Positions 1 through 7,552 of a DNA stretch of 64,000 nucleotides are shown piece after piece. The DNA is taken from NCBI RefSeq assembly GCF_002835995.1, contig NZ_PJBZ01000044.1:62001-126000 (forward strand), written 5' to 3'. The notes below the pieces were generated by a model. It searched no databases and was not told the origin of the DNA. It was given only the letters and a program-made list of their open reading frames with translations. The position numbers and the translations under genes were made by a program. The stretch is from Psychromonas sp. Urea-02u-13. Lineage in GTDB: Bacteria; Pseudomonadota; Gammaproteobacteria; Enterobacterales; Psychromonadaceae. Position 1 is the first letter of the stretch; the number at the start of each line of letters is the position of its first letter.

Positions 1-512
1 CAGAACTAACTGCTTATATTAACTCTTATTCAGAGCAAACTGGGGTGACGATGTCAGGTACCGCAGCTGCAGGTTATCAGTTCTCAGCTGAAGGTGGTCG
101 TAGCATTGAAATTTCTTCGGGTGCAGACACGCAAGCTGGGCGTGCAAAAGCTTTAACTGCCTTAGGTATGCAAAGTGAAATGGGCGGAAAAGTGATTGAT
201 GGTTTAGGGACTAACGTACGTACGGTTCAAGGTGCATCAAGCACCTTGAATAAAATAGATGCTGCTTTACAGCAGATTTCAGAGTCTCGTGCTGGCTTAG
301 GTGCGGTGCAAAACCGTTTAGGGTCTACGATTTCTAACTTAGAAAACGTATCGCAAAACTTATCGGCGTCAAACTCACGTATCCAAGATGCCGATTTTGC
401 TGCGGAAACATCTAAAATGAGTAAAGCACAGATTCTGCAACAAGCAGGTACCTCTATGCTTTCGCAGGCTAATGCAAGTACTCAAAATGTACTGTCATTA
501 TTACAAGGATAA
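1..512 (+). CDS. Flagellin, C-terminal part (5' end outside window)
   Basis: The reading frame is open from base 3 to the TAA at 510-512, so the gene starts before the window. The product is the C-terminal part of a flagellin, the subunit of the flagellar filament. The last ~90 residues ([34 protein letters not shown], ending NVLSLLQG) are the conserved D1/D0 helices that pack in the filament core. They are nearly identical to the end of the flagellin at 1423-3375, so the two are paralogues in tandem. The segment [19 protein letters not shown] is also shared with the paralogue, so part of the variable outer domain is related as well. A terminator follows at 642-668. The first ATG in the window (45) is internal. 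Confidence 0.95.
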   Translation, partial: ELTAYINSYSEQTGVTMSGTAAAGYQFSAEGGRSIEISSGADTQAGRAKALTALGMQSEMGGKVIDGLGTNVRTVQGASSTLNKIDAALQQISESRAGLGAVQNRLGSTISNLENVSQNLSASNSRIQDADFAAETSKMSKAQILQQAGTSMLSQANASTQNVLSLLQG

Positions 513-641
513 AGTGAGGTGGTAAATCAACGTTAATAAACGGCAATAATTGCCACATTAATTTGATATACCATTACAGGTAAAATGGGTGAAGGTTTCG
601 TAGGTTTTTACTCTCATTTTCTCCTCAAGTTCCACCCATTT

Positions 642-668
642 AAAGGTAGCTTCGGCTACCTTTTTCGG
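642..668 (+). terminator. Intrinsic terminator after first flagellin
   Basis: The stem AAAGGTAGC / GCTACCTTT is closed by a TTCG tetraloop and followed by a T run. It lies 130 bases after the flagellin stop. The stretch before it also has an AAATGGGTG / CACCCATTT inverted pair. Confidence 0.9.
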
Positions 669-727
669 TTTTAGTCTTTTATTATCTTCCTCTCTTTAAT
701 TATTCACTCGCAAGCAAACACGGCCAG

Positions 728-770
728 TTCACCACGAAGGGCACAGAGAACGCGAAGAAAACTCAAATAA
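728..770 (+). repeat. CCACGAAG-family repeat, half unit
   Basis: The sequence begins TTCACCACGAAGGGCACAGA and continues with GAACGCGAAGAAAA. It matches the left arm of the fuller palindromic units at 807-920 and 950-1053. No coding potential was seen. Confidence 0.7.
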
Positions 771-806
771 TCGGTTTTACTCATAACGGTAAACACACAA
801 GAAATT

Positions 807-920
807 AACCACGAAGCCGCTGCGCAGCACAGAGGACACGAAGAAAATCAAAAGAATTAGGAATTAGGGGCAGGTTTTAGCTTTTAACTTCCTCTTCCTT
901 CGTGCTTTGGTGGTGAATTG
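807..920. repeat. CCACGAAG-family palindromic repeat unit 1
   Basis: The left arm (AACCACGAAGCCGCTGCGCA, then CACAGAGGACACGAAGAAAA) is followed after a ~40 base spacer by an imperfect inverted copy (CTTCGTGCTTTGGTGGTGAA), so the unit can fold into a long imperfect hairpin. It is one of several copies in this 910-base intergenic region; another lies at 15883-15966. Confidence 0.8.
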
Positions 921-949
921 CTTTTGATCTTGCTTACCGCAACAAAAAA

Positions 950-1053
950 TTCACCACGAAGCCGCTACGCTACACAGAGGACACCAAGAAAATCAAAAGA
1001 GTCTAGGGGTTTTAACTTCTTTGTCCTTCGTGCCTTGGTGGTTAATCGCTTTG
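950..1053. repeat. CCACGAAG-family palindromic repeat unit 2
   Basis: This has the same organisation as unit 1: left arm TTCACCACGAAGCCGCTACG, then CACAGAGGACACCAAGAAAA, and an inverted right arm CCTTCGTGCCTTGGTGGTTA. The two units differ at several positions, so this is not a recent exact duplication. Confidence 0.8.
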
Positions 1054-1226
1054 GTACGGGGTTATCATGAGCGCTTCCTCGCTCTAAAAAGATCATTTTT
1101 ATTTTCTTTAGATCCTATTAGATCCTGATCTAAGCGTTTTTAAGTATACTATATGAATATTTATGGTATTTAAAATCAACTAGTTAAAGTTTTATGTTTT
1201 TAATTTTAAAAAATAGCCCTTTTTTC

Positions 1227-1253
1227 TAAAGTTATTAGACTGCTGGTCGATAA
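1227..1253 (+). promoter_or_regulatory. Sigma-28 (FliA) promoter, distal
   Basis: TAAAGTTA, 11 bases, GTCGATAA is an almost exact match to the flagellar sigma-28 consensus (TAAAGTTT, N11, GCCGATAA). It lies about 170 bases upstream of the flagellin start at 1423. Confidence 0.85.
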
Positions 1254-1320
1254 GGTTATTAAGTCAGCACATCGACTGTTTTGAAAATGAACCGTTAGAT
1301 AAAGAATTTTTAAAAAACAT

Positions 1321-1347
1321 TAAAGTTATTTTTTAAGCGGTCGATAA
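1321..1347 (+). promoter_or_regulatory. Sigma-28 (FliA) promoter, proximal
   Basis: TAAAGTTA, 11 bases, GTCGATAA has the same -35 and -10 octamers as the distal site, 94 bases further downstream. The predicted start gives a leader of about 70 bases before the flagellin ATG. Confidence 0.9.
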
Positions 1348-1422
1348 GTAAATTATAACCAACTAAATCGGTACTTAAGCTTTATAAAAACTTAAGTCAG
1401 AATATAAACTAAGGAGCACATC

Positions 1423-3375
1423 ATGGCTGCAGTAGTAAACACAAACGTAATGTCATTGAACGCACAGCGTCAATTAGGCAAATCACAAGCAACTTCTAAC
1501 CAAGCAATGGAACGTTTATCTTCTGGTTTACGTATCAATAGTGCTAAAGATGATGCTGCTGGTCTTGCAATCTCAACGGGTATGCAATCACAAATCAAAG
1601 GTATCAACCAAGCAGTACGTAACTCAAACGATGGTGTGTCAATGGCACAAACTGCAGAGGGTTCAATGGATGAGATGACTAACATCTTACAACGTATGCG
1701 TGAACTATCGGTTCAATCTGCCAATGATACAAACTCATCGTCTAACCGTGAATCAATCCAAAAAGAAGTTGACCAATTACACAGTGAGCTTGACCGTATC
1801 GCATCAACAACTGAGTTTAACGGTACTAAACTGTTAGATGGTAGTGCCGGTAAAACAACACTACAAATTGGTGCCAACTCAGGTCAAACATTGAGCTTCT
1901 CAATTGATTCCGTAACCACTAATGATTTAGGTTTAAACGGTAATTTAAACAAAGGCGAACTTAATGGTGGTCGTGTTACTACAGCCACTACCGGTACAGC
2001 TGGTGAAATGCTCATCAATGGTGTTGATGTGCCTGCTTCAGACACTGGCTCTGCTGCTGATATTGCGAAAGCCATTAATGTTAAAACGGCAGAGACAGGT
2101 GTGACAGCAAATGCTTACAATGTTGTTCAAGGTGATCATGCAAGTGCATCAGTAACTGGCGTAACAGATGGTATGACCATTAAAGTTGGGGGGGCAGACG
2201 CGGTAACATTAAGTGCAACCTCTTCAATGGATAACTTAGTTGAGACTATTAACCGTGATGTAGCAGGGGTCACTGCCTCTAAGGGTGATGATGGTGAGTT
2301 AATCATGACCAATGATACGGGTGAAGATATTGCCGTTACTAAAGGGCAAGCTGCCGGTATTGTCAGCACCGATAGTGCAACTCAAGCTGCTATTTCTACA
2401 GCAAATGGAACGTTAGCTACCGCAGTTGGTGTACAAGATGGTCTAACGACTACTTATGATGCAGCTGTAGTTACTCGTGATGTGGCACAGGCTGTATTTG
2501 ATGCAAGCCCTCAAGCTGCTGGTGATGCAGCGACTCTTACTGCCGCATTGACTGCTTTTGATGGTGAACAAACTACATATGATGCTGGCGTAGTTACACT
2601 GGCGACAGCACAGGGTGTGTTTGATGGTGCTAAAGAGACTGCTTTAAATGCAGCACCTGCAGAAACTTTTTCTGGTTATGTCGCCTTAGATAGCGCTGAT
2701 GACACGCCTATTGCCGTGACGGGCACTGATTCTGCTAATGCGGGTTTTGAAAAGTCCAATGGTGCAGATTCATTTTCAGTGGCCACTGCTGGAGCAGGTA
2801 CCAGTGCGATTACAGCCGCTGATAAACTGAATATTAATGGTATTGATATTACCGCTGCTGTAACGACGAATACAGCGGGCTTAGTAGACCACATCAATTC
2901 GTTCAGCAACGAAACAGGTGTGACAGTAAGCGCTGACGGAAAAACATTCTCTGCAGAAGAGGGGCGTGGTATTGAAATCACTTCAAGTGCCGATACACAA
3001 GCTGGACGTAAAACCGCATTAGCAAAATTTGGTATTAGCAACGAGATGGGTGGTAAATCTATCGATAGCTTAGGGACTAATGTATCAACAGCTGCAGGTG
3101 CAGCAAGTACCATTGAGAAAATTGATGAAGCATTAAACCGAGTAACTGAATCTCGTGCAGGCTTAGGTGCGATTCAAAACCGCCTAAGCTCAACCGTATC
3201 TAACTTAGAAAATGTATCACAAAACTTAGCAGCGTCTAACTCGCGTATTCAAGATGCTGACTTTGCGGCAGAAACGTCTAAAATGAGTAAAGCACAGATT
3301 TTACAACAAGCGGGTACATCAATGCTTTCACAAGCAAATGCATCAGCACAAAGTGTATTATCGCTTCTTGGTTAA
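1423..3375 (+). CDS. Flagellin (650 aa, large variable domain)
   Basis: Complete flagellin, the exported subunit of the filament. The start is supported by AAGGAG seven bases upstream. Residues 1-165 are the conserved N-terminal D0/D1 domain (VNTNVMSLNAQRQL, RLSSGLRINSAKDDAAGLAI) and residues ~560-650 the C-terminal partner domain. The ~400 residues between are the surface-exposed D2/D3 region, much longer than in many polar flagellins of 375-380 aa. This region is rich in Ala, Thr, Gly and Asp and has an internal repeat: TYDAAVVTRDVAQAVFDAS (344-362) and TYDAGVVTLATAQGVFDGA (385-403), 41 residues apart. Two sigma-28 promoters drive the gene and a terminator follows, so it is probably monocistronic. 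It is a paralogue of the partial flagellin at 1-512. Confidence 0.97.
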   Translation: MAAVVNTNVMSLNAQRQLGKSQATSNQAMERLSSGLRINSAKDDAAGLAISTGMQSQIKGINQAVRNSNDGVSMAQTAEGSMDEMTNILQRMRELSVQSANDTNSSSNRESIQKEVDQLHSELDRIASTTEFNGTKLLDGSAGKTTLQIGANSGQTLSFSIDSVTTNDLGLNGNLNKGELNGGRVTTATTGTAGEMLINGVDVPASDTGSAADIAKAINVKTAETGVTANAYNVVQGDHASASVTGVTDGMTIKVGGADAVTLSATSSMDNLVETINRDVAGVTASKGDDGELIMTNDTGEDIAVTKGQAAGIVSTDSATQAAISTANGTLATAVGVQDGLTTTYDAAVVTRDVAQAVFDASPQAAGDAATLTAALTAFDGEQTTYDAGVVTLATAQGVFDGAKETALNAAPAETFSGYVALDSADDTPIAVTGTDSANAGFEKSNGADSFSVATAGAGTSAITAADKLNINGIDITAAVTTNTAGLVDHINSFSNETGVTVSADGKTFSAEEGRGIEITSSADTQAGRKTALAKFGISNEMGGKSIDSLGTNVSTAAGAASTIEKIDEALNRVTESRAGLGAIQNRLSSTVSNLENVSQNLAASNSRIQDADFAAETSKMSKAQILQQAGTSMLSQANASAQSVLSLLG

Positions 3376-3405
3376 ACCAATAGGGTTGCTAACTAGTTGA
3401 TTGAT

Positions 3406-3432
3406 AGCTCCCTAGCAATAGGGGGCTTTTTT
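3406..3432 (+). terminator. Intrinsic terminator after flagellin
   Basis: Stem AGCTCCCTA / TAGGGGGCT (one G-T pair), loop GCAA, then six T. It is placed 31 bases after the flagellin stop. Confidence 0.88.
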
Positions 3433-3502
3433 GCTTTTTTGCTTATTAGCTTTTGCTTATTAATTTTTCTAATTATTGTTTTTGGATTACGTGAGGTCAA
3501 TT

Positions 3503-3892
3503 ATGTCGGAATTAAATAATGTTGCTCTATCATCATCAGGCTTTGTTGGTATTGAGAAAGAAAGTAGCGTCACCAATAGTTTACAAGAGATAGCCACTCA
3601 GCCAAAAATAGCGGAGTTTGATGGTCAGGCGATTGCGCCGCAAGCAGAAAAGAAAGAGGGTGAACTTAGCCCTGCACAGGTAAAAGAAACCGTGCAAGAG
3701 GTGAACGATATTTTACATAATATGAATCGTAATTTATCTTTTACGGTTGACGAGCAATTAGGGCAAAGTGTCATTTTGGTGAAAGACGCGGAAAGTGATG
3801 AGATTATTCGCCAAATTCCATCAGAGGAGTTGGTGGTATTACGCAAAAAAATGGATGATGTAGTGGGTATTTTGTTTGATACCAAAGTGTAA
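3503..3892 (+). CDS. flaG: FlaG family flagellar protein
   Basis: A 129-aa FlaG-type protein. In related polar flagellar systems FlaG lies between flagellin genes and fliD and affects filament length. The C-terminal half (NRNLSFTVDEQLGQSVILVK, then ESDEIIRQIPSEELVVL) carries the conserved FlaG signature; the N-terminal half is polar and probably disordered. An upstream in-frame start at 3476 exists, but ATG 3503 has a GTGAGG ribosome-binding sequence six bases before it and gives the usual family length. It is followed by an intergenic region with a large inverted repeat (3970-4021) and the fliD sigma-54 promoter, so flaG and fliD appear to be separately promoted. Confidence 0.9.
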   Translation: MSELNNVALSSSGFVGIEKESSVTNSLQEIATQPKIAEFDGQAIAPQAEKKEGELSPAQVKETVQEVNDILHNMNRNLSFTVDEQLGQSVILVKDAESDEIIRQIPSEELVVLRKKMDDVVGILFDTKV

Positions 3893-3969
3893 GGAAACTG
3901 AGTAACCTTCCCCTGTTGCGTCTATTCCAATACTAATGTCTGTCATAAGGGGGGTTCGAACTTGAAAAA

Positions 3970-4021
3970 GATAAAATAGCACTAGGCTATGATTGATCTT
4001 ATAATTTAATGCTATTTTATC
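3970..4021. repeat. Perfect 12-bp inverted repeat upstream of fliD promoter
   Basis: GATAAAATAGCA at 3970-3981 pairs perfectly with TGCTATTTTATC at 4010-4021, with a 28-base loop. It ends nine bases before the sigma-54 promoter of fliD. It could be the 3' end structure of the flaG transcript or a protein-binding site; the sequence alone does not decide. Confidence 0.7.
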
Positions 4022-4029
4022 TGTGTAAG

Positions 4030-4045
4030 TGGCTTAATTCTTGCA
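4030..4045 (+). promoter_or_regulatory. Sigma-54 promoter of fliD
   Basis: TGGCTTAATTCTTGCA has the invariant GG and GC dinucleotides at exactly -24/-12 spacing (consensus TGGCACGN4TTGCA). It lies about 50 bases upstream of the fliD ATG. Control by the FlrA or FlrC activators encoded at 7.5-11.8 kb is inferred. Confidence 0.85.
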
Positions 4046-4094
4046 TTTTTTTTGACTCTCTAGTGAATAATAAATACAGTAGTAAGGAGTTATC

Positions 4095-6152
4095 ATGTCT
4101 TCAATCACTTCAACAGGGCTTGGCTCTGGTCTTAAAATTAATGATATAGTAGAAGCAATAGTAGGGGCTGAAAAAGATCCTGCATTAGCGAAGATGATAA
4201 AATCATCAGGGCAAGCAACGGCGATGATTTCAGCTTATGGCATGCTAAACAGTGAACTCTCTGCATTTAAAGACTCTTATAAAGACCTTGGTCGTACTTC
4301 TACTTTTTCAGCTGCCACAGCGACCAGCAGTGATAGTACAATCCTTGATGCTAAACTTGGCATTGGTGCTGTGGCGGGCAGCTGGGAATTTGAAGTACAG
4401 CAACGTGCCCAAGCGCAAACCGTCGTTTCTTCTGTTGATACTTCTTACGCAGAAGCAACCTCAGAGGTGGGTACCGGCACAATTACCTTCACCTATGGAA
4501 CCTATAACGATGACGGTTCTTTCTCAGTTAACCCTGATAAAGCACTAGAAACCTTATCCATTGATTCTGCTAATAATTCACTTGATAAAATGCGAGATGC
4601 GATTAACGAAGGTGATTATAGTGTCTCTGCTTCTATTATCAATGATGGTACTAACTATCGTTTAGTGCTGACTAATAAAGAAACGGGCGAAGCTAACGCC
4701 ATGCAAATAACAGTGGTTGATGGTGATGGAGATAACAGTGATGCATCAGGTTTATCATCTCTCACTTACTCTCCTACAGTTAAACATATGGAGTCAACCT
4801 CCACAGCACAAGATGCAAAAATTGAGATGAATGGTATTACAATCACACGTGATAGCAATGAAATTTCCAATGTGATCGAAGGGGTGACACTCAATATTAA
4901 TGGCGAAACTGAAATGAATAAAAAAGTGTCATTAACGATTAAACAAGATAACAGCGTTGTGGAAGAACAATTAAAGGCTTTTGTTGAAAACTACAATAAT
5001 ACCATCACTAAAATGAATTCGTTAACTGCTGATGGTGGTGGGCAAGGTTCTGATGGTGCTTTGAATGGTGACTCAACGGTGCGTAATATCCAAAATCAAA
5101 TGCGTGGTGTATTAAATACATCACTAACCCATATTGGTGGAGCGGTACAAAGTTTTGCCGATTTAGGCATGCTAACCAATCGTGATGGCACGTTATCACT
5201 AGATGCAGATAAGCTTTCAGGTATCATGAAAAATGATATGCAAAGTGTGGCAAATTTCTTCACTGCTTCAGGTGCTGCTAATGATTCATTTATCGATTTT
5301 GAAAGTAATAGTAGTTTAACTAAACCGGGTACTTATGATATTGAAGTGACTAAACTGGCAACGCAAGGCCAGTTAACTGGCGCTATTCACGCTGGCTTTC
5401 CAATGACCATTGATGCCTCTAACGATACCTTTAAAATGCGCCTAGATGGTTTCCTGTCAGAAGATATTATACTTTCATCGCAAACTTATAATTCAATCGA
5501 AGAGCTCACCACGGAATTACAATCTAAAATTAATTCAGATCCTAATTTTGTAGAAAATGGGCTAAATGTGAGCATTATCGAAAGTGCTGGCGCTTTTTCA
5601 ATAACGTCTAATAGTTATGGGTCTTCATCAACCGTTGCCTTCACCGAGATAGAAGATCCTAGTTTTACTACATTATTAGGTTTCGCTGTCAGTGGTGGTG
5701 TTAATGGTGAGGATATTGAAGGGCTCATTGATGGTAAAGCCGCTTATGGCGATGGTCAGTTCCTACTTTCTGAAAGTGGGGATTCAACCGGCATAAAAGT
5801 GAAAGTTGATGGCGGTCCTTTAGGGGAACGTGGGCAGGTAACTTATGCAGAAGGCATGAGCACTGTCATGAACGATATGCTTGACGGTATGATCGATATA
5901 AATATCAGTTCGACAAAAGGTGATATTGAAAGTAGTGGCAGTATTATCGATGGTAAAGTTGACTCATTGTATAAAAAAATCAACCAAATCGATGAACAAC
6001 AAGCCAGCTTGATGTACAAGATGGATAAAATGGAAGCACGTTTATACAAGCAGTTTAATGCAATGGATATGGCAGTTTCTAGTTTGAATAATACCAGGGA
6101 ATATCTAAAATTAAGCCTGGATGCCTTACCGGGTTATACCAGAGATAAATAA
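4095..6152 (+). CDS. fliD: Flagellar hook-associated protein 2 (filament cap) FliD
   Basis: FliD forms the cap at the tip of the growing filament and folds incoming flagellin. The N-terminus (SITSTGLGSGLKINDIVEAI) is the typical FliD_N start. The C-terminal ~100 residues are heptad-rich (INQIDEQQASLMYKMDKMEA) with the family ending where helices lead into the tail (LYKQFNAMDMAVSSLNNT). At 685 aa it is longer than the ~470-aa enteric protein but within the range of polar-flagellum species, the extra length lying in the central domains. AAGGAG precedes the ATG. A sigma-54 promoter lies at 4030. Unlike the Vibrio order, the next genes (fliT-like, fliS) are on the opposite strand. Confidence 0.95.
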   Translation: MSSITSTGLGSGLKINDIVEAIVGAEKDPALAKMIKSSGQATAMISAYGMLNSELSAFKDSYKDLGRTSTFSAATATSSDSTILDAKLGIGAVAGSWEFEVQQRAQAQTVVSSVDTSYAEATSEVGTGTITFTYGTYNDDGSFSVNPDKALETLSIDSANNSLDKMRDAINEGDYSVSASIINDGTNYRLVLTNKETGEANAMQITVVDGDGDNSDASGLSSLTYSPTVKHMESTSTAQDAKIEMNGITITRDSNEISNVIEGVTLNINGETEMNKKVSLTIKQDNSVVEEQLKAFVENYNNTITKMNSLTADGGGQGSDGALNGDSTVRNIQNQMRGVLNTSLTHIGGAVQSFADLGMLTNRDGTLSLDADKLSGIMKNDMQSVANFFTASGAANDSFIDFESNSSLTKPGTYDIEVTKLATQGQLTGAIHAGFPMTIDASNDTFKMRLDGFLSEDIILSSQTYNSIEELTTELQSKINSDPNFVENGLNVSIIESAGAFSITSNSYGSSSTVAFTEIEDPSFTTLLGFAVSGGVNGEDIEGLIDGKAAYGDGQFLLSESGDSTGIKVKVDGGPLGERGQVTYAEGMSTVMNDMLDGMIDINISSTKGDIESSGSIIDGKVDSLYKKINQIDEQQASLMYKMDKMEARLYKQFNAMDMAVSSLNNTREYLKLSLDALPGYTRDK

Positions 6153-6404
6153 AAATTGAAATTTAGACCCCTCTCCCATTCACAATATATTATATAATGC
6201 CCTCTAATTAAATTTTTTTAATTGAAGGGCTGTACCTCAGAACTATCAGCCGAAAAATTATTATCGAATAGATTATTTTTAAAACGACTTATACAGAGCA
6301 GGTTATAGGTAACTACTAGAGAAAGGTGAACCCTATAGAGTGATCTAAGACAATAAGTGTATAGGAATTATAAAACTTCTTTTCTGCTATTATTGAAATT
6401 TTTC

Positions 6405-6457
6405 GTAACTACTCAGCACCCGCCTAAAACGGGTGCTTTTTATACGAAAGTAGTTAC
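6405..6457. repeat. Mini-element with GTAACTACT terminal inverted repeats
   Basis: GTAACTACT (6405-6413) and AGTAGTTAC (6449-6457) are perfect 9-bp inverted ends around a strong hairpin with a short T run. The same GTAACTA(C/T)TCAG ends occur at 29921 and 33022. The rest of 6153-6511 holds only an AT-rich imperfect hairpin near 6200-6232. Confidence 0.65.
6415..6443 (+). terminator. Intrinsic terminator between convergent fliD and fliT-like genes
   Basis: Stem AGCACCCG / CGGGTGCT, 7-base loop, then TTTTTAT. It sits inside the inverted-repeat element at 6405-6457 and would stop fliD transcription before it runs into the opposite-strand genes. Confidence 0.75.
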
Positions 6458-6511
6458 AATTTTTCTAGGTCAAAAAACTGCATTCGTTTTATCATTAATT
6501 GAGGCTGATAT

Positions 6512-6811
6512 TTATTTATATGCTTTTATTTTACTTTTATTACGTCGTTGTAATAAAGACTTTTCTTTTAATTGCAGAAAATACACATTAGAACGTTGTT
6601 GTAATAATTCAACCGCATTTTCAAGGCGTTGAAGCTGGCTAATTACTCTCAGCATCTCTTCTTCAGGGCTATTATCAAGCAAGTATTTTATCTGTGCACT
6701 GAATTGGTCTTGTTGCGGTAAGAATTCTTCGTACCGTTCTTCATCAAGTAAAATATTAAGCTCTTTTTCAAGTTCAAATAGTCGCTCAAGTTGGGCTTGT
6801 GTCGTGTTCAT
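6512..6811 (-). CDS. FliT/FlaI-like flagellar chaperone (putative)
   Basis: A 99-aa, highly charged, almost fully helical protein directly downstream of fliS (22-base gap). Size and position match the FliT-like protein called FlaI in Vibrio, a presumed export chaperone for the FliD cap. Family sequence conservation is low, so the call rests on context, length and predicted helices (LERLFELEKELNILLDEE and the Leu/Gln-rich QLQRLENAVELLQQ). AAGAGA precedes the ATG. The C-terminus is Lys/Arg-rich. The opposite-strand reading frame at 6357-6632 is judged a shadow. Confidence 0.6.
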   Translation of the reverse strand: MNTTQAQLERLFELEKELNILLDEERYEEFLPQQDQFSAQIKYLLDNSPEEEMLRVISQLQRLENAVELLQQRSNVYFLQLKEKSLLQRRNKSKIKAYK

Positions 6812-6833
6812 GTCAGTCTCTTACTTGGTGATT

Positions 6834-7229
6834 TTATTTGTTATATTGCTGGCGAATTTCTTGAGGAATACCATCCCAACCAGATTTTATTTCGGAAATT
6901 AAGGAGATAACTTCTGTTAGTGGCTCTGGAGAATTTGTAAAGTTAGCCTTTGATACTTGAGTAATCATATAAGTATATAAGTTATAGAGATTCTCGGAAA
7001 TTTCACCGCCTTTTTCCATGTCTAAACTGTCTTGTAATTCACCAATTAAACCAATGACCTTACCTAACATTTTATTTTTATTTTCGATTTCTTTACGATC
7101 AATTGCCCCTTTAGCGCCCGCTAAATTACCTAATATATGCTGCATAATGAGTGAAATAAGGGTATGAGGATCAGCTTGCTCAACGAATGCCAGATTATTG
7201 TTTTGATATTTCTTGATAGAGCCACGCAT
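6834..7229 (-). CDS. fliS: Flagellar export chaperone FliS
   Basis: FliS binds the C-terminal helix of flagellin in the cytosol and prevents premature polymerisation. The 131-aa product has the family features: early QADPHTLISLIMQHILGNLA, the charged IDRKEIENKNKMLGK segment, and SLDMEKGGEISENLYNLYTYM, all helical. AAGGAA precedes the ATG. It is the first gene of a two-gene minus-strand operon with the FliT-like gene. A candidate sigma-54 promoter is seen at 7376-7391. Its orientation, opposite to fliD and flrA, differs from the co-directional order typical of Vibrio. Confidence 0.93.
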   Translation of the reverse strand: MRGSIKKYQNNNLAFVEQADPHTLISLIMQHILGNLAGAKGAIDRKEIENKNKMLGKVIGLIGELQDSLDMEKGGEISENLYNLYTYMITQVSKANFTNSPEPLTEVISLISEIKSGWDGIPQEIRQQYNK

Positions 7230-7375
7230 AATTATTTTCCTTGCTACTATTTTATTTACACAGGACAGTTTACGTCTGCTTTTTATAAATGCATCATTAT
7301 TATAATAACTGCGTAATGTTTGACGTAATATTATGATTCAGTGCACTGTTATGGTTTAACTATACACCTTAATAA

Positions 7376-7391
7376 AGCAATATTCATTCCC
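7376..7391 (-). promoter_or_regulatory. Candidate sigma-54 promoter of fliS
   Basis: On the minus strand, GGGAATGAATATTGCT has GG and GC at the exact 12-base offset of a -24/-12 promoter, with a good -12 half (TTGCT) but a weak -24 half. It would give a ~135-base leader. The 323-base region 7230-7552 between fliS and flrA otherwise shows no clear element. Confidence 0.4.
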
Positions 7392-7552
7392 GTTTTATAG
7401 TGCTTGCTTAGGAAAAGTTTATTATAGAATTATCAATCGAATAGCAATACAAGCGTCATGATATGGACATCGTCATGTTTTTGACTTTAATCATGTGCAA
7501 TTCTTCAAAATTGTCCTAAACTTGCGATAATTAAATTTTAAGAGTGAATTTT

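Noticed and set aside
2676-3113. 145-aa minus-strand reading frame inside the flagellin
   Set aside because: A shadow of a strongly supported flagellin; its composition reflects the complementary Ala/Thr codons and it has no start signals.
6357-6632. 91-aa plus-strand reading frame antisense to the fliT-like gene
   Set aside because: It runs through the hairpin element at 6405-6457 and overlaps a better-supported minus-strand gene; no ribosome-binding site or recognisable motif.
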